A DNA stretch of 30,303 bases from JAYGED01 sp046582565 (GTDB lineage: Bacteria; Pseudomonadota; Alphaproteobacteria; JAAXGF01), in assembly GCA_046582565.1 (NCBI GenBank), contig JAYGED010000285.1, forward strand, positions 1 through 30,303, given 5' to 3'. The notes beneath the pieces are model-generated. The model had not been told where the DNA came from, searched no databases, and saw only the letters and a program-made list of their open reading frames with translations. Made by a program: the position numbers and the translations under genes. Below, piece after piece: positions 1-9,729 of the stretch. Positions within the stretch are counted from its first letter, which is position 1; each line of letters begins with the position of its first letter.

Positions 1-23
1 GTCATTTCATCCGCTCCGGGCGA

Positions 24-1652
<1,629 letters not shown>

Positions 1653-1720
1653 GGGCCTAGATCATATCATACGAAAATTGGAAGCTAAAGCGCGGTCTGG
1701 CCGGAGGGGCAAAATACTCA

Positions 1721-2044
1721 CTAGTCCGCGATCGGAACGCTGGGGCCTGCGGGTTCAGCGGGGGCTTCCGTCGTCGACTCGACCTGAATGTCATCGACAA
1801 TTGAACGCTGCTCGCCGCTGTTTCCGGCCATCATGGTCAGGGTCAGGCTGGTCAGCATGAATAAGCCGGCAAGCACCGCTGTCGCCCGGGTCAAAAGATT
1901 GGCCTGCGACCGTCCCGACAGCAGCCCGCCGCCACCGCCACCGCCACCGATGCCCAGAGCGCCGCCTTCGCTGCGTTGCAGCAGCACGACGCCGATCATC
2001 GAGATCGCCAGAATGACGTGAATGACAAGTATAACTTTGGTCAT
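1721..2044 (-). CDS. secG: Preprotein translocase subunit SecG
   Basis: Small inner-membrane subunit of the SecYEG channel that assists SecA-driven protein export. It has 107 residues, normal for the family. A first membrane helix lies at about residues 3-22 (MTKVILVIHVILAISMIGVV) and is followed by the conserved LLQRSEGGALG. A loop with eight consecutive glycines and the SGRSQANLLTRAT segment follow, then a second helix at about 52-70. The C-terminal tail is rich in Glu, Ala and Pro. An upstream in-frame start at 2098 would add 18 non-conserved basic residues, so I chose the ATG at 2044, where family homology begins. It lies between tpiA and pyrG on the same strand; tpiA-secG-pyrG is a familiar order in alphaproteobacteria. 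Confidence 0.95.
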   Translation of the reverse strand: MTKVILVIHVILAISMIGVVLLQRSEGGALGIGGGGGGGGLLSGRSQANLLTRATAVLAGLFMLTSLTLTMMAGNSGEQRSIVDDIQVESTTEAPAEPAGPSVPIAD

Positions 2045-2148
2045 TGGTATCCGGTCTGTATTCGTTTGGTTGGGCCTGCGGGTTTTGCCGCGCGCCACGG
2101 CTGCCCGCCTATAGCACGGGCCGGGGTTGCGGGGCTAGTGTTGAGTGA

Positions 2149-2898
2149 TTAATCGGGGCAGCTTTGGCATATTGCCCAGAAATCATCGACCGCTAGGCTG
2201 GCGCCGCCGACCAGGGCGCCGTTCACATTGGCCACGGCGAGGATGTCGCGCGCATTGGACGGTTTGACCGAGCCGCCATAGAGCAGGCGGATGTCCCCCT
2301 GCCCGTTCGCTTCCAACAAAGCTCTGAGATGGCCATGGACCTCGGCGATCTGTTCAAGGGTCGGCGTGCGGCCGGTGCCGATGGCCCAGATCGGCTCGTA
2401 GGCAACCACCGTATTGTCAGCCTCGGCGCCCGGTGGCAGGGATTGTTTGAGCTGGCCCTGAACCACATCGAGGGCTTCTTCGGCATCACGCATGGCTTCG
2501 CTTTCGCCGAGGCAAACGATGGCGATCAGGCCGGCGCCATGGGCCGCCTCGGCCTTGGCGCGCACCAGAGGGTCGATTTCGCCGTGATCGGCGCGGCGTT
2601 CTGAATGGCCGACGATGGCATACGAGCAGCCCGCGTCAGCCAGCATGGCGGCACTGATATCGCCCGTATGGGCGCCGGACTCGGCCATGTGGCAGTCCTG
2701 GCCGCCAAGGGCTACGGCGCTGCCATCAAGCGCCTCGGCCAAAGAATAAAGCAGGGATGCCGGAGGGCAGACCGCCATATCACAGCCCGGACCATCCGCC
2801 CGGGCGCGGGCAGCGAGATCGGTTACCCGCGCAACAGCGTCCCTGCGCAGCCCGTTCATCTTCCAGTTTCCGGCAATCAAGGGTCGTTGTATTGTCAT
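2149..2898 (-). CDS. tpiA: Triosephosphate isomerase
   Basis: Interconverts dihydroxyacetone phosphate and glyceraldehyde 3-phosphate in glycolysis and gluconeogenesis. The 249-residue TIM barrel is the usual length. Visible catalytic elements are Asn11 and Lys13 in GNWKMN, the electrophilic His in IVGHSERR (near residue 95), the base Glu in YEPIWAIGTG (near 167), and the phosphate-binding LLYGGSVKPSN. The start is the ATG at 2898. The gene is transcribed away from ppiD across a 154-bp divergent intergenic region and is followed by secG. Another triose-phosphate enzyme, the class II aldolase, lies about 3.6 kb away on the opposite strand. Confidence 0.98.
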   Translation of the reverse strand: MTIQRPLIAGNWKMNGLRRDAVARVTDLAARARADGPGCDMAVCPPASLLYSLAEALDGSAVALGGQDCHMAESGAHTGDISAAMLADAGCSYAIVGHSERRADHGEIDPLVRAKAEAAHGAGLIAIVCLGESEAMRDAEEALDVVQGQLKQSLPPGAEADNTVVAYEPIWAIGTGRTPTLEQIAEVHGHLRALLEANGQGDIRLLYGGSVKPSNARDILAVANVNGALVGGASLAVDDFWAICQSCPD

Positions 2899-2987
2899 GG
2901 CGCGGTATTTGTTCCCAAAAGGTTTATTGCTGGCCCATGGTATAACAGGTTGCCCCAGATAGGGCGTCCCTCATACTATGCGCCGCC

Positions 2988-3016
2988 TTGCGGGGAGTTT
3001 CGTATCCGCCGCATAT
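2988..3016 (+). promoter_or_regulatory. Possible promoter for ppiD-trpE-fba
   Basis: TTGCGG at 2988-2993 is followed after 17 bases by GCATAT at 3011-3016, about 40 bases upstream of the ppiD start. The -35 box is reasonable and the -10 is weak. It matters because ppiD, trpE and fba follow with no internal gap, so this divergent region probably holds their main promoter. It is a visual match only, not a scored prediction. Confidence 0.3.
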
Positions 3017-3052
3017 CTATTGTCTCGAAGCACATAAGGACGCGCGCTCGTC

Positions 3053-4960
3053 ATGCTCATCAATTTGCGGAAACTCGGCGGCAAGTGGATTCTCGGTATC
3101 TTCTCGGGCCTCATCATCGCGTCTTTTGCCGTCTTCGGCATCGGCGACGTGGTGCGTAGTATCGCCACCCGTTCCGTGAGCGCCATCGCCGTGGTTGGCG
3201 ATGTGGAGATCCCCGGCCGGGATATCCGGCGGGAATTCAATCGCCAGATGAGCAGGCTGCAACCGCTGTTCGGCAACCAGCTCGACAGTGCCCAGGCGCG
3301 CCAGCTCGGCCTGGTCGATGAAGCCCTGAACGCCCTCGTGGTGCGCACCCTTTATGATCTGGAGGGAGACCGTCTCGGTCTCGATATCAGCGAGGCGACC
3401 CTGCGCGAGACGATTTCAACCTCCGAAGCCTTCCGCAATCAGCAGGGCCAATTCGATCCCAACTACTTCGCCTCCTTTCTGGCCTCCCAGCGATTGAGTG
3501 AAAATTCGTATCTGGCTGTTCTGCGCGATGAGCTGAAACGCAGCCAACTCGCCAGCGGGATTTCCGCCGCCACCAAGGCGCCGAAATTCCTGGTCGATCT
3601 GCTTTATCGCTATGAGCAGGAACGCCGCATCGGCGACTATGCCGTGATCGACAGCGCATCGATCACCGATTTGGCGGAACCCACGGAGACCGATCTCGCC
3701 GATTATCATAGGGCGAACGCCCGGCTCTACACTGCACCTGAATACCGCCAAATAACCTATATCCACATCAAGCCGGAAGACTTGCTCAGCGAGGTCGATG
3801 TCTCCGACAGCGACCTCCAGGATGAATTCGACGATCGCCAGCTTGAGTTCGAGCGCCCCGAACGGCGTTCCCTGCAACAGATCATTGCGCCGGACGAGTC
3901 CCGGGCGTTGGAAATTATCGACGCCCTGGCCGTTGGCGGCAATTTCATCGACGTGGCCGTTGAAATGACCTCGGTCAAGGCCGCCGACGTGTCCCTCGGC
4001 GCGGTCGCCGCCGGCGCCCTGTTCGGCGATCTGTCCTCGGTGGTTTTCGCCCTCGCCGTCGATCAGGTAAGCGCGCCGGTGCAGAGCGCCTTCGGCTGGC
4101 ATATCTTTCGCGTCACGGCTATCGAGGAAGCCAGTATGCCGTCGTTCAGCGAGGTCCGCGACAGGCTGTATAAGGATATCGCCCTGCGCCGGGCGGTGGA
4201 CGCGCTTTACGATTTCGCCAACCGGCTCGACGATAAATTCGCCGGCGGCGCGACCATCGAGGAAGCCGCCAATGATCTGTCTTTGACGATTAACCGAATC
4301 GCCACCATCGATCAGAGCGGCAAAGACAGCGCAGGCAATGTCGTCGGCAACTTGCCGGCGGGCGGTGAATTTTTATCGGCCGCTTTCGCCGCCATGACGG
4401 GCGAAACATCGCTGCTCGGTGAAGCCACGGACGGCAGTGAATTTGTGCTGCGCGTCGATGGCGTCATCCAACCGGCGCTGCGCTCGCTCGATGTGGTCCG
4501 CAATGCGGTGCGCGAAGCCTTGATGAGCGAGAGCCGTAATGCGGCATCGGCGGCGCGCGCGGACGAGGCGGTAACGCGCATCGAGCGTGGCGAGAGCTTC
4601 GACGCCGTTGTCGCCGGTCTTGGTCTGTCAACCAATCAAAGCGAGCCTGTGCGACGGGATGGAAATGGCAGCGGCGCGGTCCTGTCAAATGAATTGGTGG
4701 CGGCCCTGTTCGCCATGGATGCGGCCGCCGCCACCGGGACCGCCGCCTCCGGGGTAACCCGCGACGGCCAGGGCCATGCGATCATTCGCCTGGTAAATGT
4801 CGTCCCTGCCGAGCCGCTTGACGACAAGGATGGCCTCGGCGCTCAGCGGGACTCCCTGCGCAACGGCATCGCCAGCGATCTTGTCGCGCAGTATCGCGGC
4901 TATCTGGAAACTCAATTTCCCGTCACCGTCAACCGGGGCGCTCTCGAAGCACTCTTCTAA
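3053..4960 (+). CDS. ppiD: SurA-N/parvulin periplasmic folding protein (PpiD-like)
   Basis: Membrane-anchored periplasmic chaperone of the PpiD family, which helps newly exported proteins fold at the Sec channel. It has 635 residues. A short basic cytoplasmic stretch (MLINLRKLGGKW) precedes a single membrane helix at about residues 12-30. A SurA-N-like chaperone domain follows (IPGRDIRREFNRQM, LGLVDEALNALVVRTL), then a parvulin-like rotamase domain at about 260-365 with AFGWHIFRV, and a helical C-terminal region. The parvulin core is divergent, as in other PpiD proteins that lack isomerase activity. The stop TAA shares a base with the trpE start (TAATG), so trpE translation is probably coupled to it. 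The position beside trpE matches other alphaproteobacteria. Confidence 0.9.
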   Translation: MLINLRKLGGKWILGIFSGLIIASFAVFGIGDVVRSIATRSVSAIAVVGDVEIPGRDIRREFNRQMSRLQPLFGNQLDSAQARQLGLVDEALNALVVRTLYDLEGDRLGLDISEATLRETISTSEAFRNQQGQFDPNYFASFLASQRLSENSYLAVLRDELKRSQLASGISAATKAPKFLVDLLYRYEQERRIGDYAVIDSASITDLAEPTETDLADYHRANARLYTAPEYRQITYIHIKPEDLLSEVDVSDSDLQDEFDDRQLEFERPERRSLQQIIAPDESRALEIIDALAVGGNFIDVAVEMTSVKAADVSLGAVAAGALFGDLSSVVFALAVDQVSAPVQSAFGWHIFRVTAIEEASMPSFSEVRDRLYKDIALRRAVDALYDFANRLDDKFAGGATIEEAANDLSLTINRIATIDQSGKDSAGNVVGNLPAGGEFLSAAFAAMTGETSLLGEATDGSEFVLRVDGVIQPALRSLDVVRNAVREALMSESRNAASAARADEAVTRIERGESFDAVVAGLGLSTNQSEPVRRDGNGSGAVLSNELVAALFAMDAAAATGTAASGVTRDGQGHAIIRLVNVVPAEPLDDKDGLGAQRDSLRNGIASDLVAQYRGYLETQFPVTVNRGALEALF

Positions 4961-6471
4961 TGCGCATCAGACCAGACATTGAAGCCTTTGCCGCCGTCCA
5001 TGACAGCGGCAAGGCGCAGGTGGTGTGGACAACATTTGTCGCCGATCTCGAAACCCCGGTCTCGGTCATGCTCAAGCTGGGCGCCGGGCAAACCGACAGC
5101 ATCCTTTTCGAATCCGTAGAGGGCGGCGCGGTTCGCGGGCGCTATTCGATCATCGGCATCAAGCCCGACCTGATCTGGCGTTGCCACGGTAACCACGCCG
5201 AGATCAACCGCCAGGCCCTGGCCGATCGCGATAGCTTTGAGCCCTGCCCGGGCGGCGCTCTCGATGCCTTGCGCGCTGTGGTTGGCGAATCGCGCATCGA
5301 TCTGTCGGATGATCTGCCACCCATGGCCGCCGGGCTGGTCGGCTATATGTCCTACGACACCGTGCGGTTGATGGAACAGCTGCCCGACGACAATCCCGAC
5401 GTCCTCGGCGTGCCCGACGGCATGTTCCTGCGCCCGACCATCATGGCGATCTTCGATAATGTGGATGATACGGTCACCCTGGTGACGCCGGTATGGCCAT
5501 CAGATGACCAATCGGCCAATACCGCCTATGACGAGGCGGTCAAGCGCCTCGGCGATACCGTCGCCGATCTGGAACGTAGCATTCCCCATGAGCAGGCCCG
5601 GCGTAGCGCCTCCTCGGCCCTGCCCGAAGCGGTGTCGAATACCAGCCGCGAGCAGTATCACGCCATGGTCAGCCGCGCGAAGGAGTACATCTTCGCTGGC
5701 GATATCTTCCAGGTGGTGCCGTCCCAGCGCTTTGCCGTGCCCTTCGAGCTGCCCTCCTTCGCCCTGTATCGCGCCCTGCGCAGGCTGAACCCCTCGCCTT
5801 TCCTGTTTCATCTCGATTTCGGCAGCTTCTCGGTGGTCGGCTCAAGCCCGGAAATCCTGGTGCGCCTGCGCGGCGACACGGTTACGGTTCGCCCGATTGC
5901 CGGCACCCGGCCCCGGGGCGCCACGGCGGCTGAGGATCAGGCGCTTGCCGACGATCTGCTCAACGACCCCAAGGAACTCGCCGAACATCTCATGCTGCTC
6001 GATCTGGGGCGCAACGATGTCGGCCGTGTTGCCAAGGTCGGCACGGTCCGCGTGACCGAGCGCAATATCATCGAGCGCTACAGCCACGTCATGCATATCG
6101 TCTCCAATGTGGAAGGCGAGATCGATCCGAAATACGACGCCATCGACGCCCTGATCAGCGGCTTTCCCGCCGGCACCGTCTCGGGCGCGCCCAAGGTGCG
6201 GGCCATGGAGATTATCGACGAGCTGGAAAGCGATCGGCGCGGTGTCTATGGCGGCGCGGTGGGGTATTTCTCGGCGAACGGCGCCATGGACACCTGCATT
6301 GCCCTGCGCACCGCGGTAGTCAAGGACGGCGTCATGTATGTCCAGGCCGGTGGCGGCGTGGTCGCCGACAGCGACCCGGAAGCCGAATATCAGGAAAGCC
6401 GCAACAAGGCCCAGGCCCTGATCCGGGCCGCCCAGGAAGCGGTGCGTTTTGCCTCGGGGACTGAGAATTAA
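4960..6471 (+). CDS. trpE: Anthranilate synthase component I
   Basis: With TrpG, converts chorismate and glutamine to anthranilate, the first step of tryptophan synthesis. It has 503 residues, full length. The N-terminal region has the feedback-site-like segment LFESVEGGAVRGRYS at about residues 49-63. The C-terminal chorismate-binding domain shows PSPFLFHLDF, PIAGTRPRG, DLGRNDVGRV, FPAGTVSGAPKVRAM and GVYGGAVGYFSANG. The ATG overlaps the ppiD stop codon by one base, so there is no room for a trp leader peptide or attenuator directly upstream. Its stop TAA is followed immediately by the ATG of the aldolase. Its partner trpG is not adjacent but about 7.2 kb downstream on the same strand. Confidence 0.98.
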   Translation: MRIRPDIEAFAAVHDSGKAQVVWTTFVADLETPVSVMLKLGAGQTDSILFESVEGGAVRGRYSIIGIKPDLIWRCHGNHAEINRQALADRDSFEPCPGGALDALRAVVGESRIDLSDDLPPMAAGLVGYMSYDTVRLMEQLPDDNPDVLGVPDGMFLRPTIMAIFDNVDDTVTLVTPVWPSDDQSANTAYDEAVKRLGDTVADLERSIPHEQARRSASSALPEAVSNTSREQYHAMVSRAKEYIFAGDIFQVVPSQRFAVPFELPSFALYRALRRLNPSPFLFHLDFGSFSVVGSSPEILVRLRGDTVTVRPIAGTRPRGATAAEDQALADDLLNDPKELAEHLMLLDLGRNDVGRVAKVGTVRVTERNIIERYSHVMHIVSNVEGEIDPKYDAIDALISGFPAGTVSGAPKVRAMEIIDELESDRRGVYGGAVGYFSANGAMDTCIALRTAVVKDGVMYVQAGGGVVADSDPEAEYQESRNKAQALIRAAQEAVRFASGTEN

Positions 6472-7539
6472 ATGGCTATTGTTTCGCTCAGACAGCTTCT
6501 CGATCATGCAGCCGAACATGACTACGGCGTTCCGGCGTTCAACATCAATAATATGGAACAGATGTTGGCGATCATGGCGGCGGCGGACAGCACCGATAGC
6601 CCGGTGATCATGCAGGCCAGCCGGGGCGCCCGTAAGTACGCCAACGACATCGTGCTCGCCCATCTCATCGAGGCGGCGGCGGAACTCTACCCCCATATCC
6701 CGATCTGCATGCACCAGGATCACGGCAACAACGCCGCCACCTGCATGTCGGCCATGACCTACGGCTTTTCATCGGTCATGATGGATGGCTCCCTGGAAGA
6801 AGACGGCAAGACACCCGCGACTTATGACTACAACGTCGAAGTCACCTCAAAGGTGGTGGAGATGGCTCACATGGTGGGGGTTTCCGTCGAAGGCGAACTG
6901 GGCTGTCTGGGCTCGCTTGAAACCGGCGAAGGCGACAAGGAAGACGGCCACGGCTTCGAGGGCAAACTGGACATGGATATGCTGGTGACCGACCCCGACG
7001 AGGCGGCGGATTTCGTCGCCAAGACCAAAGTCGACGCTCTGGCGGTGGCCATCGGCACATCACACGGGGCTTATAAGTTCACCCGCAAGCCGACCGGCGA
7101 TATCCTGGCCATGGATACGGTCAAACAAATAAACGCCAAACTGCCGAACACCCATCTGGTCATGCACGGCTCCTCCTCCGTGCCCCAGGATTTACAGGAC
7201 ATCATCAATCAGGCCGGCGGCGACATGCCGCAGACTTTCGGCGTCCCGGTGGCGGAGATCATCACCGGCATCAAGCATGGTGTGCGCAAGATCAATATCG
7301 ACACCGACAATCGCATGGCGATGACCGGCCAAATACGCAAGGTCCTGCAGGAGAAGAAGGCGGAGTTCGACCCCCGCGCCTATCTGAAACCCGCCATGGC
7401 CGCCATGCAGAAGCTGTGTGAGGAACGCTACGAACAGTTCGGCACCGCCGGCAACGCCTCAAAGATCGACGCCATTCCCCTCTCGGCCATGGCCGAACGC
7501 TACAGCGCCGGCGTTCTCGATCCGAAGGTCAACGACTGA
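6472..7539 (+). CDS. fba: Class II fructose-bisphosphate aldolase (Calvin-cycle subtype)
   Basis: Zinc-dependent aldolase cleaving or forming fructose 1,6-bisphosphate from the two triose phosphates. Its 355 residues match the class IIB / Calvin-cycle (CbbA-like) subtype, which carries a long insert rich in Glu and Gly. Visible features are GVPAFNINNMEQ near the start, the catalytic Asp83 and zinc-ligand His84 in CMHQDHGNN, SVEGELGCLGSLETGEGD, the active-site loop GTSHGAYKF, VMHGSSSVP and KINIDTDNRMAMTG. It begins on the base after the trpE stop, so it is almost certainly cotranscribed and probably translationally coupled. The sequence alone does not show whether the cell fixes CO2; no other Calvin-cycle gene is in the window. 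Confidence 0.96.
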   Translation: MAIVSLRQLLDHAAEHDYGVPAFNINNMEQMLAIMAAADSTDSPVIMQASRGARKYANDIVLAHLIEAAAELYPHIPICMHQDHGNNAATCMSAMTYGFSSVMMDGSLEEDGKTPATYDYNVEVTSKVVEMAHMVGVSVEGELGCLGSLETGEGDKEDGHGFEGKLDMDMLVTDPDEAADFVAKTKVDALAVAIGTSHGAYKFTRKPTGDILAMDTVKQINAKLPNTHLVMHGSSSVPQDLQDIINQAGGDMPQTFGVPVAEIITGIKHGVRKINIDTDNRMAMTGQIRKVLQEKKAEFDPRAYLKPAMAAMQKLCEERYEQFGTAGNASKIDAIPLSAMAERYSAGVLDPKVND

Positions 7540-7626
7540 AACAATCCGCACTCCAAGCCGTTAGACACACTCCATAAGCTCCCCCAGACTGCCGGCAACA
7601 CATTAATCGGGTTAGGAGGGGCACCC

Positions 7627-9417
7627 TTGGCAGGGAACGGAGTGGAACGCAGACTTGCTGCAGTATTGAGCATGGATGTGGTCGGCTACAGCCACCTCAT
7701 GGCGCTCGATGAGGCGGGCACATTGGGCCGTCTCATGGACCTGCGCTCCGGAATTATCGACCCGCTCATCGAGCGCTATAGCGGACGCCTGGTCAAGCTG
7801 ATGGGCGATGGCGCTCTGGTCGAATACGCCAGCGTAGTCGATGCCGTGTCCTGCGCCATGGCAATCCAGAAGGCGGTCACCACGAATCAGGCCGGGGCGG
7901 ACGAGAACGAACGCATCGAATTCCGTATCGGCATCAACCTGGGCGACATCATCGTCGAGGGCGATGACATCTACGGCGACGGTGTGAACGTGGCGGCGCG
8001 GATCGAGGGCCTGGCTTCGCCCGGCGGTATCTGCATCTCGCGCACCGCCCGCGACCAGGTACGTGACAAACTCGATGTGGTGCTCGTGGACCTGGGGGAG
8101 ATCGAGGTCAAGAATTTCCCCCGGCCAATCCGCGTCTTCCGGGTGCCTGTCGAGCCCGCCGCCACCACCACCACCACCACCACCACCACATCATCCTCGG
8201 TGCCATCATCCGCGCCGACCCTGCCCGAAAATCCTTCCATCGCCGTACTGCCCTTCGACAATATGTCGGGCGATCTCGAACAGGAATATCTCGCCGATGG
8301 AATCGCCGAAGACTTGATCACCGCGCTCTCCAAGATACGCTGGTTCTTCGTCATCGCCCGCAATTCCACATTCACCTACAAGGGCCAGGCCGTCGACGTG
8401 ACCCGGGTGGCCGAGGAACTCGGCGTGCGCTACGTGCTCGAAGGCAGCGTGCGCAAGAGCGGCAACCGGGTGCGCACCACCGCCCAGTTGATCGATGCGA
8501 CCACCGGCGCCCATATATGGGCAGAGCGCTACGATCGCGAACTAGAAGATATTTTCGCCGTTCAGGACGAAGTGACACAGTCCATCGTATCGACTATCGA
8601 GCCACAACTCGCCAGCAGCGAGCGCCAGCGCGCACACCGTAAACCAACGGACAGTCTCGATGCCTGGGCCTGTTATCAGCGCAGCCTCTGGCACCTCTAT
8701 CAATACCGGGCGGAGGACAACCTGGAAGCGTTAAATTTCCTCCAGCGCGCCATCAATCTCGATCCGGACTTTGCCTCGGCGCATGCGGGCCTCGCTTTCA
8801 CGCTCTACTACCATGTCATATTGGGTTTTTCTCAGGCACCGGATGATGACCTCGCCCGCGGGCTGGACGCCGGGATGACCGCCTTGCGGCTGGACGAGAA
8901 CGACCCTTTCGCTTATGTGGCGCTCGGCCGGATATACACGGCCAAAGGCGAGCATGAAGCCGCGATCCAATCCTGCGAGCGGGCGCTTGCCCTCAATCCG
9001 AGCTATGCCGCCGCCCATTTCGGACGGGCTCATTCGCTGTGGATGTGGGGCCGCTCGGAAGAAGCAATCCATTCCCACGATGAAGCGATGCGCCTCAGTC
9101 CCCTTGATCCCCTGCTATGGGCTTTCCAGGCGAGCAAGGCCATCGCACTTATCCCGCTCGGGCGCTACGAAGAAGCACTCGACTGGGCGCGTAAGGCTCA
9201 GCGCCAGCCGACGTCAGCGATTTGGGCCTTCATGCCCGAGGTCTGCGCCCTCGGCCTGTTGGACCGTATCAAGGAAGCGCAAGCAGCGCTTGAGCGACTC
9301 CGGCGGCTGAAGCCCGATGTAACATGCGGCTTTGCTTTCCAAGTGCTGCCGTTTAGCAGAAGCGTCGATCTCGAGCATTTCAAACGCGGCCTTCTGGTGG
9401 CGGGTGTGCCGGAGTGA
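7627..9417 (+). CDS. Class III adenylate cyclase with TolB/FlgO-like and TPR domains
   Basis: Predicted cytoplasmic cyclic-AMP-producing enzyme of 596 residues. The N-terminal cyclase domain (about 8-165) has every catalytic position: metal ligands Asp17 (SMDVVGYS) and Asp61 (LMGDG), adenine-recognising Lys57 and Asp114 (DIYGDGVN), and Asn121 and Arg125 (NVAARIEG). A Thr9 linker (180-188) leads to a domain beginning PSIAVLPFDNMSGD, resembling TolB/FlgO-type modules found in proteobacterial cyclase fusions. Tetratricopeptide repeats follow (about 360-560), for example AIQSCERALALNPSYAAAHFGRA. No membrane helix is evident. The TTG start is chosen because AGGAGG lies 7 bases upstream; a GTG at 7642 is the alternative. 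It follows fba by 87 bases and converges on copZ. What the TPR part senses is unknown. Confidence 0.9.
   Translation: MAGNGVERRLAAVLSMDVVGYSHLMALDEAGTLGRLMDLRSGIIDPLIERYSGRLVKLMGDGALVEYASVVDAVSCAMAIQKAVTTNQAGADENERIEFRIGINLGDIIVEGDDIYGDGVNVAARIEGLASPGGICISRTARDQVRDKLDVVLVDLGEIEVKNFPRPIRVFRVPVEPAATTTTTTTTTSSSVPSSAPTLPENPSIAVLPFDNMSGDLEQEYLADGIAEDLITALSKIRWFFVIARNSTFTYKGQAVDVTRVAEELGVRYVLEGSVRKSGNRVRTTAQLIDATTGAHIWAERYDRELEDIFAVQDEVTQSIVSTIEPQLASSERQRAHRKPTDSLDAWACYQRSLWHLYQYRAEDNLEALNFLQRAINLDPDFASAHAGLAFTLYYHVILGFSQAPDDDLARGLDAGMTALRLDENDPFAYVALGRIYTAKGEHEAAIQSCERALALNPSYAAAHFGRAHSLWMWGRSEEAIHSHDEAMRLSPLDPLLWAFQASKAIALIPLGRYEEALDWARKAQRQPTSAIWAFMPEVCALGLLDRIKEAQAALERLRRLKPDVTCGFAFQVLPFSRSVDLEHFKRGLLVAGVPE
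8164..8190 (+). repeat. ACC trinucleotide repeat encoding a Thr9 linker
   Basis: Eight ACC codons and one ACA, in frame, encode nine threonines between the cyclase catalytic domain and the TolB/FlgO-like domain. A run of Ser and Pro follows. Because the unit is three bases, changes in copy number would alter linker length without breaking the frame. Confidence 0.9.
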
Positions 9418-9463
9418 ATGAACAGTTAGAAACCGAACGCCACAGCACTAGCAGAAACAAACT

Positions 9464-9664
9464 TCAAGCCGGGCCGCCGTAGTCGAAGCCGGCGTCTTCG
9501 ACGGCCTGGGCGACTTGCGCTGCCTCGCCGCCTCCGACGGCAACCCGGCCCGCCGCCAGATCGACCTCGACTGTTGCGCCGGGTATGGCCGCCTCGATGG
9601 CTTTGGTGACAGAGCGCGAGCAGCCCTCGCAGGTCATGCCGCTTACGATATAATTGGCAGTCAT
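9464..9664 (-). CDS. copZ: CopZ-like copper chaperone (HMA domain)
   Basis: Small cytosolic metallochaperone of 66 residues made of one heavy-metal-associated domain. The metal site GMTCEGC places the two cysteines at 12 and 15, and the fold continues with CSRSVTKAIEAAIPGA and VEDAGFDYGG. It most likely shuttles Cu(I) to or from the CopA ATPase encoded upstream. I chose the ATG at 9664 because the domain begins there and an AAAGGA lies about 9 bases upstream. A longer in-frame reading back to 9760 would overlap yibQ and adds no domain sequence. It is the last gene of the copper operon and converges on the cyclase gene. No clear hairpin terminator is visible in the 46-base gap. Confidence 0.9.
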   Translation of the reverse strand: MTANYIVSGMTCEGCSRSVTKAIEAAIPGATVEVDLAAGRVAVGGGEAAQVAQAVEDAGFDYGGPA

Positions 9665-9669
9665 AATTT

Positions 9670-9729
9670 TTATCCTTTCTGGGCGGAGAGCGCCCGTTCC
9701 CGTTTCATATAAGTGACGATGGCGATCAT
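9670..9729 (-). CDS. Possible 19-residue ORF linking yibQ and copZ
   Basis: On the minus strand an ATG overlaps the yibQ-like stop codon (ATGA) and opens 19 codons, MIAIVTYMKRERALSAQKG. It ends in TAA five bases before the copZ ATG, and its last codons contain the AAAGGA that should serve as the copZ ribosome-binding site. It could be a real small protein, a coupling device that carries ribosomes to copZ, or chance. I recognise no family. Confidence 0.3.
   Translation of the reverse strand: MIAIVTYMKRERALSAQKG

Noticed and set aside
6472..7539. Calvin-cycle operon
   Set aside because: The aldolase is of the Calvin-cycle subtype, but no RuBisCO, phosphoribulokinase or cbbR gene is nearby.
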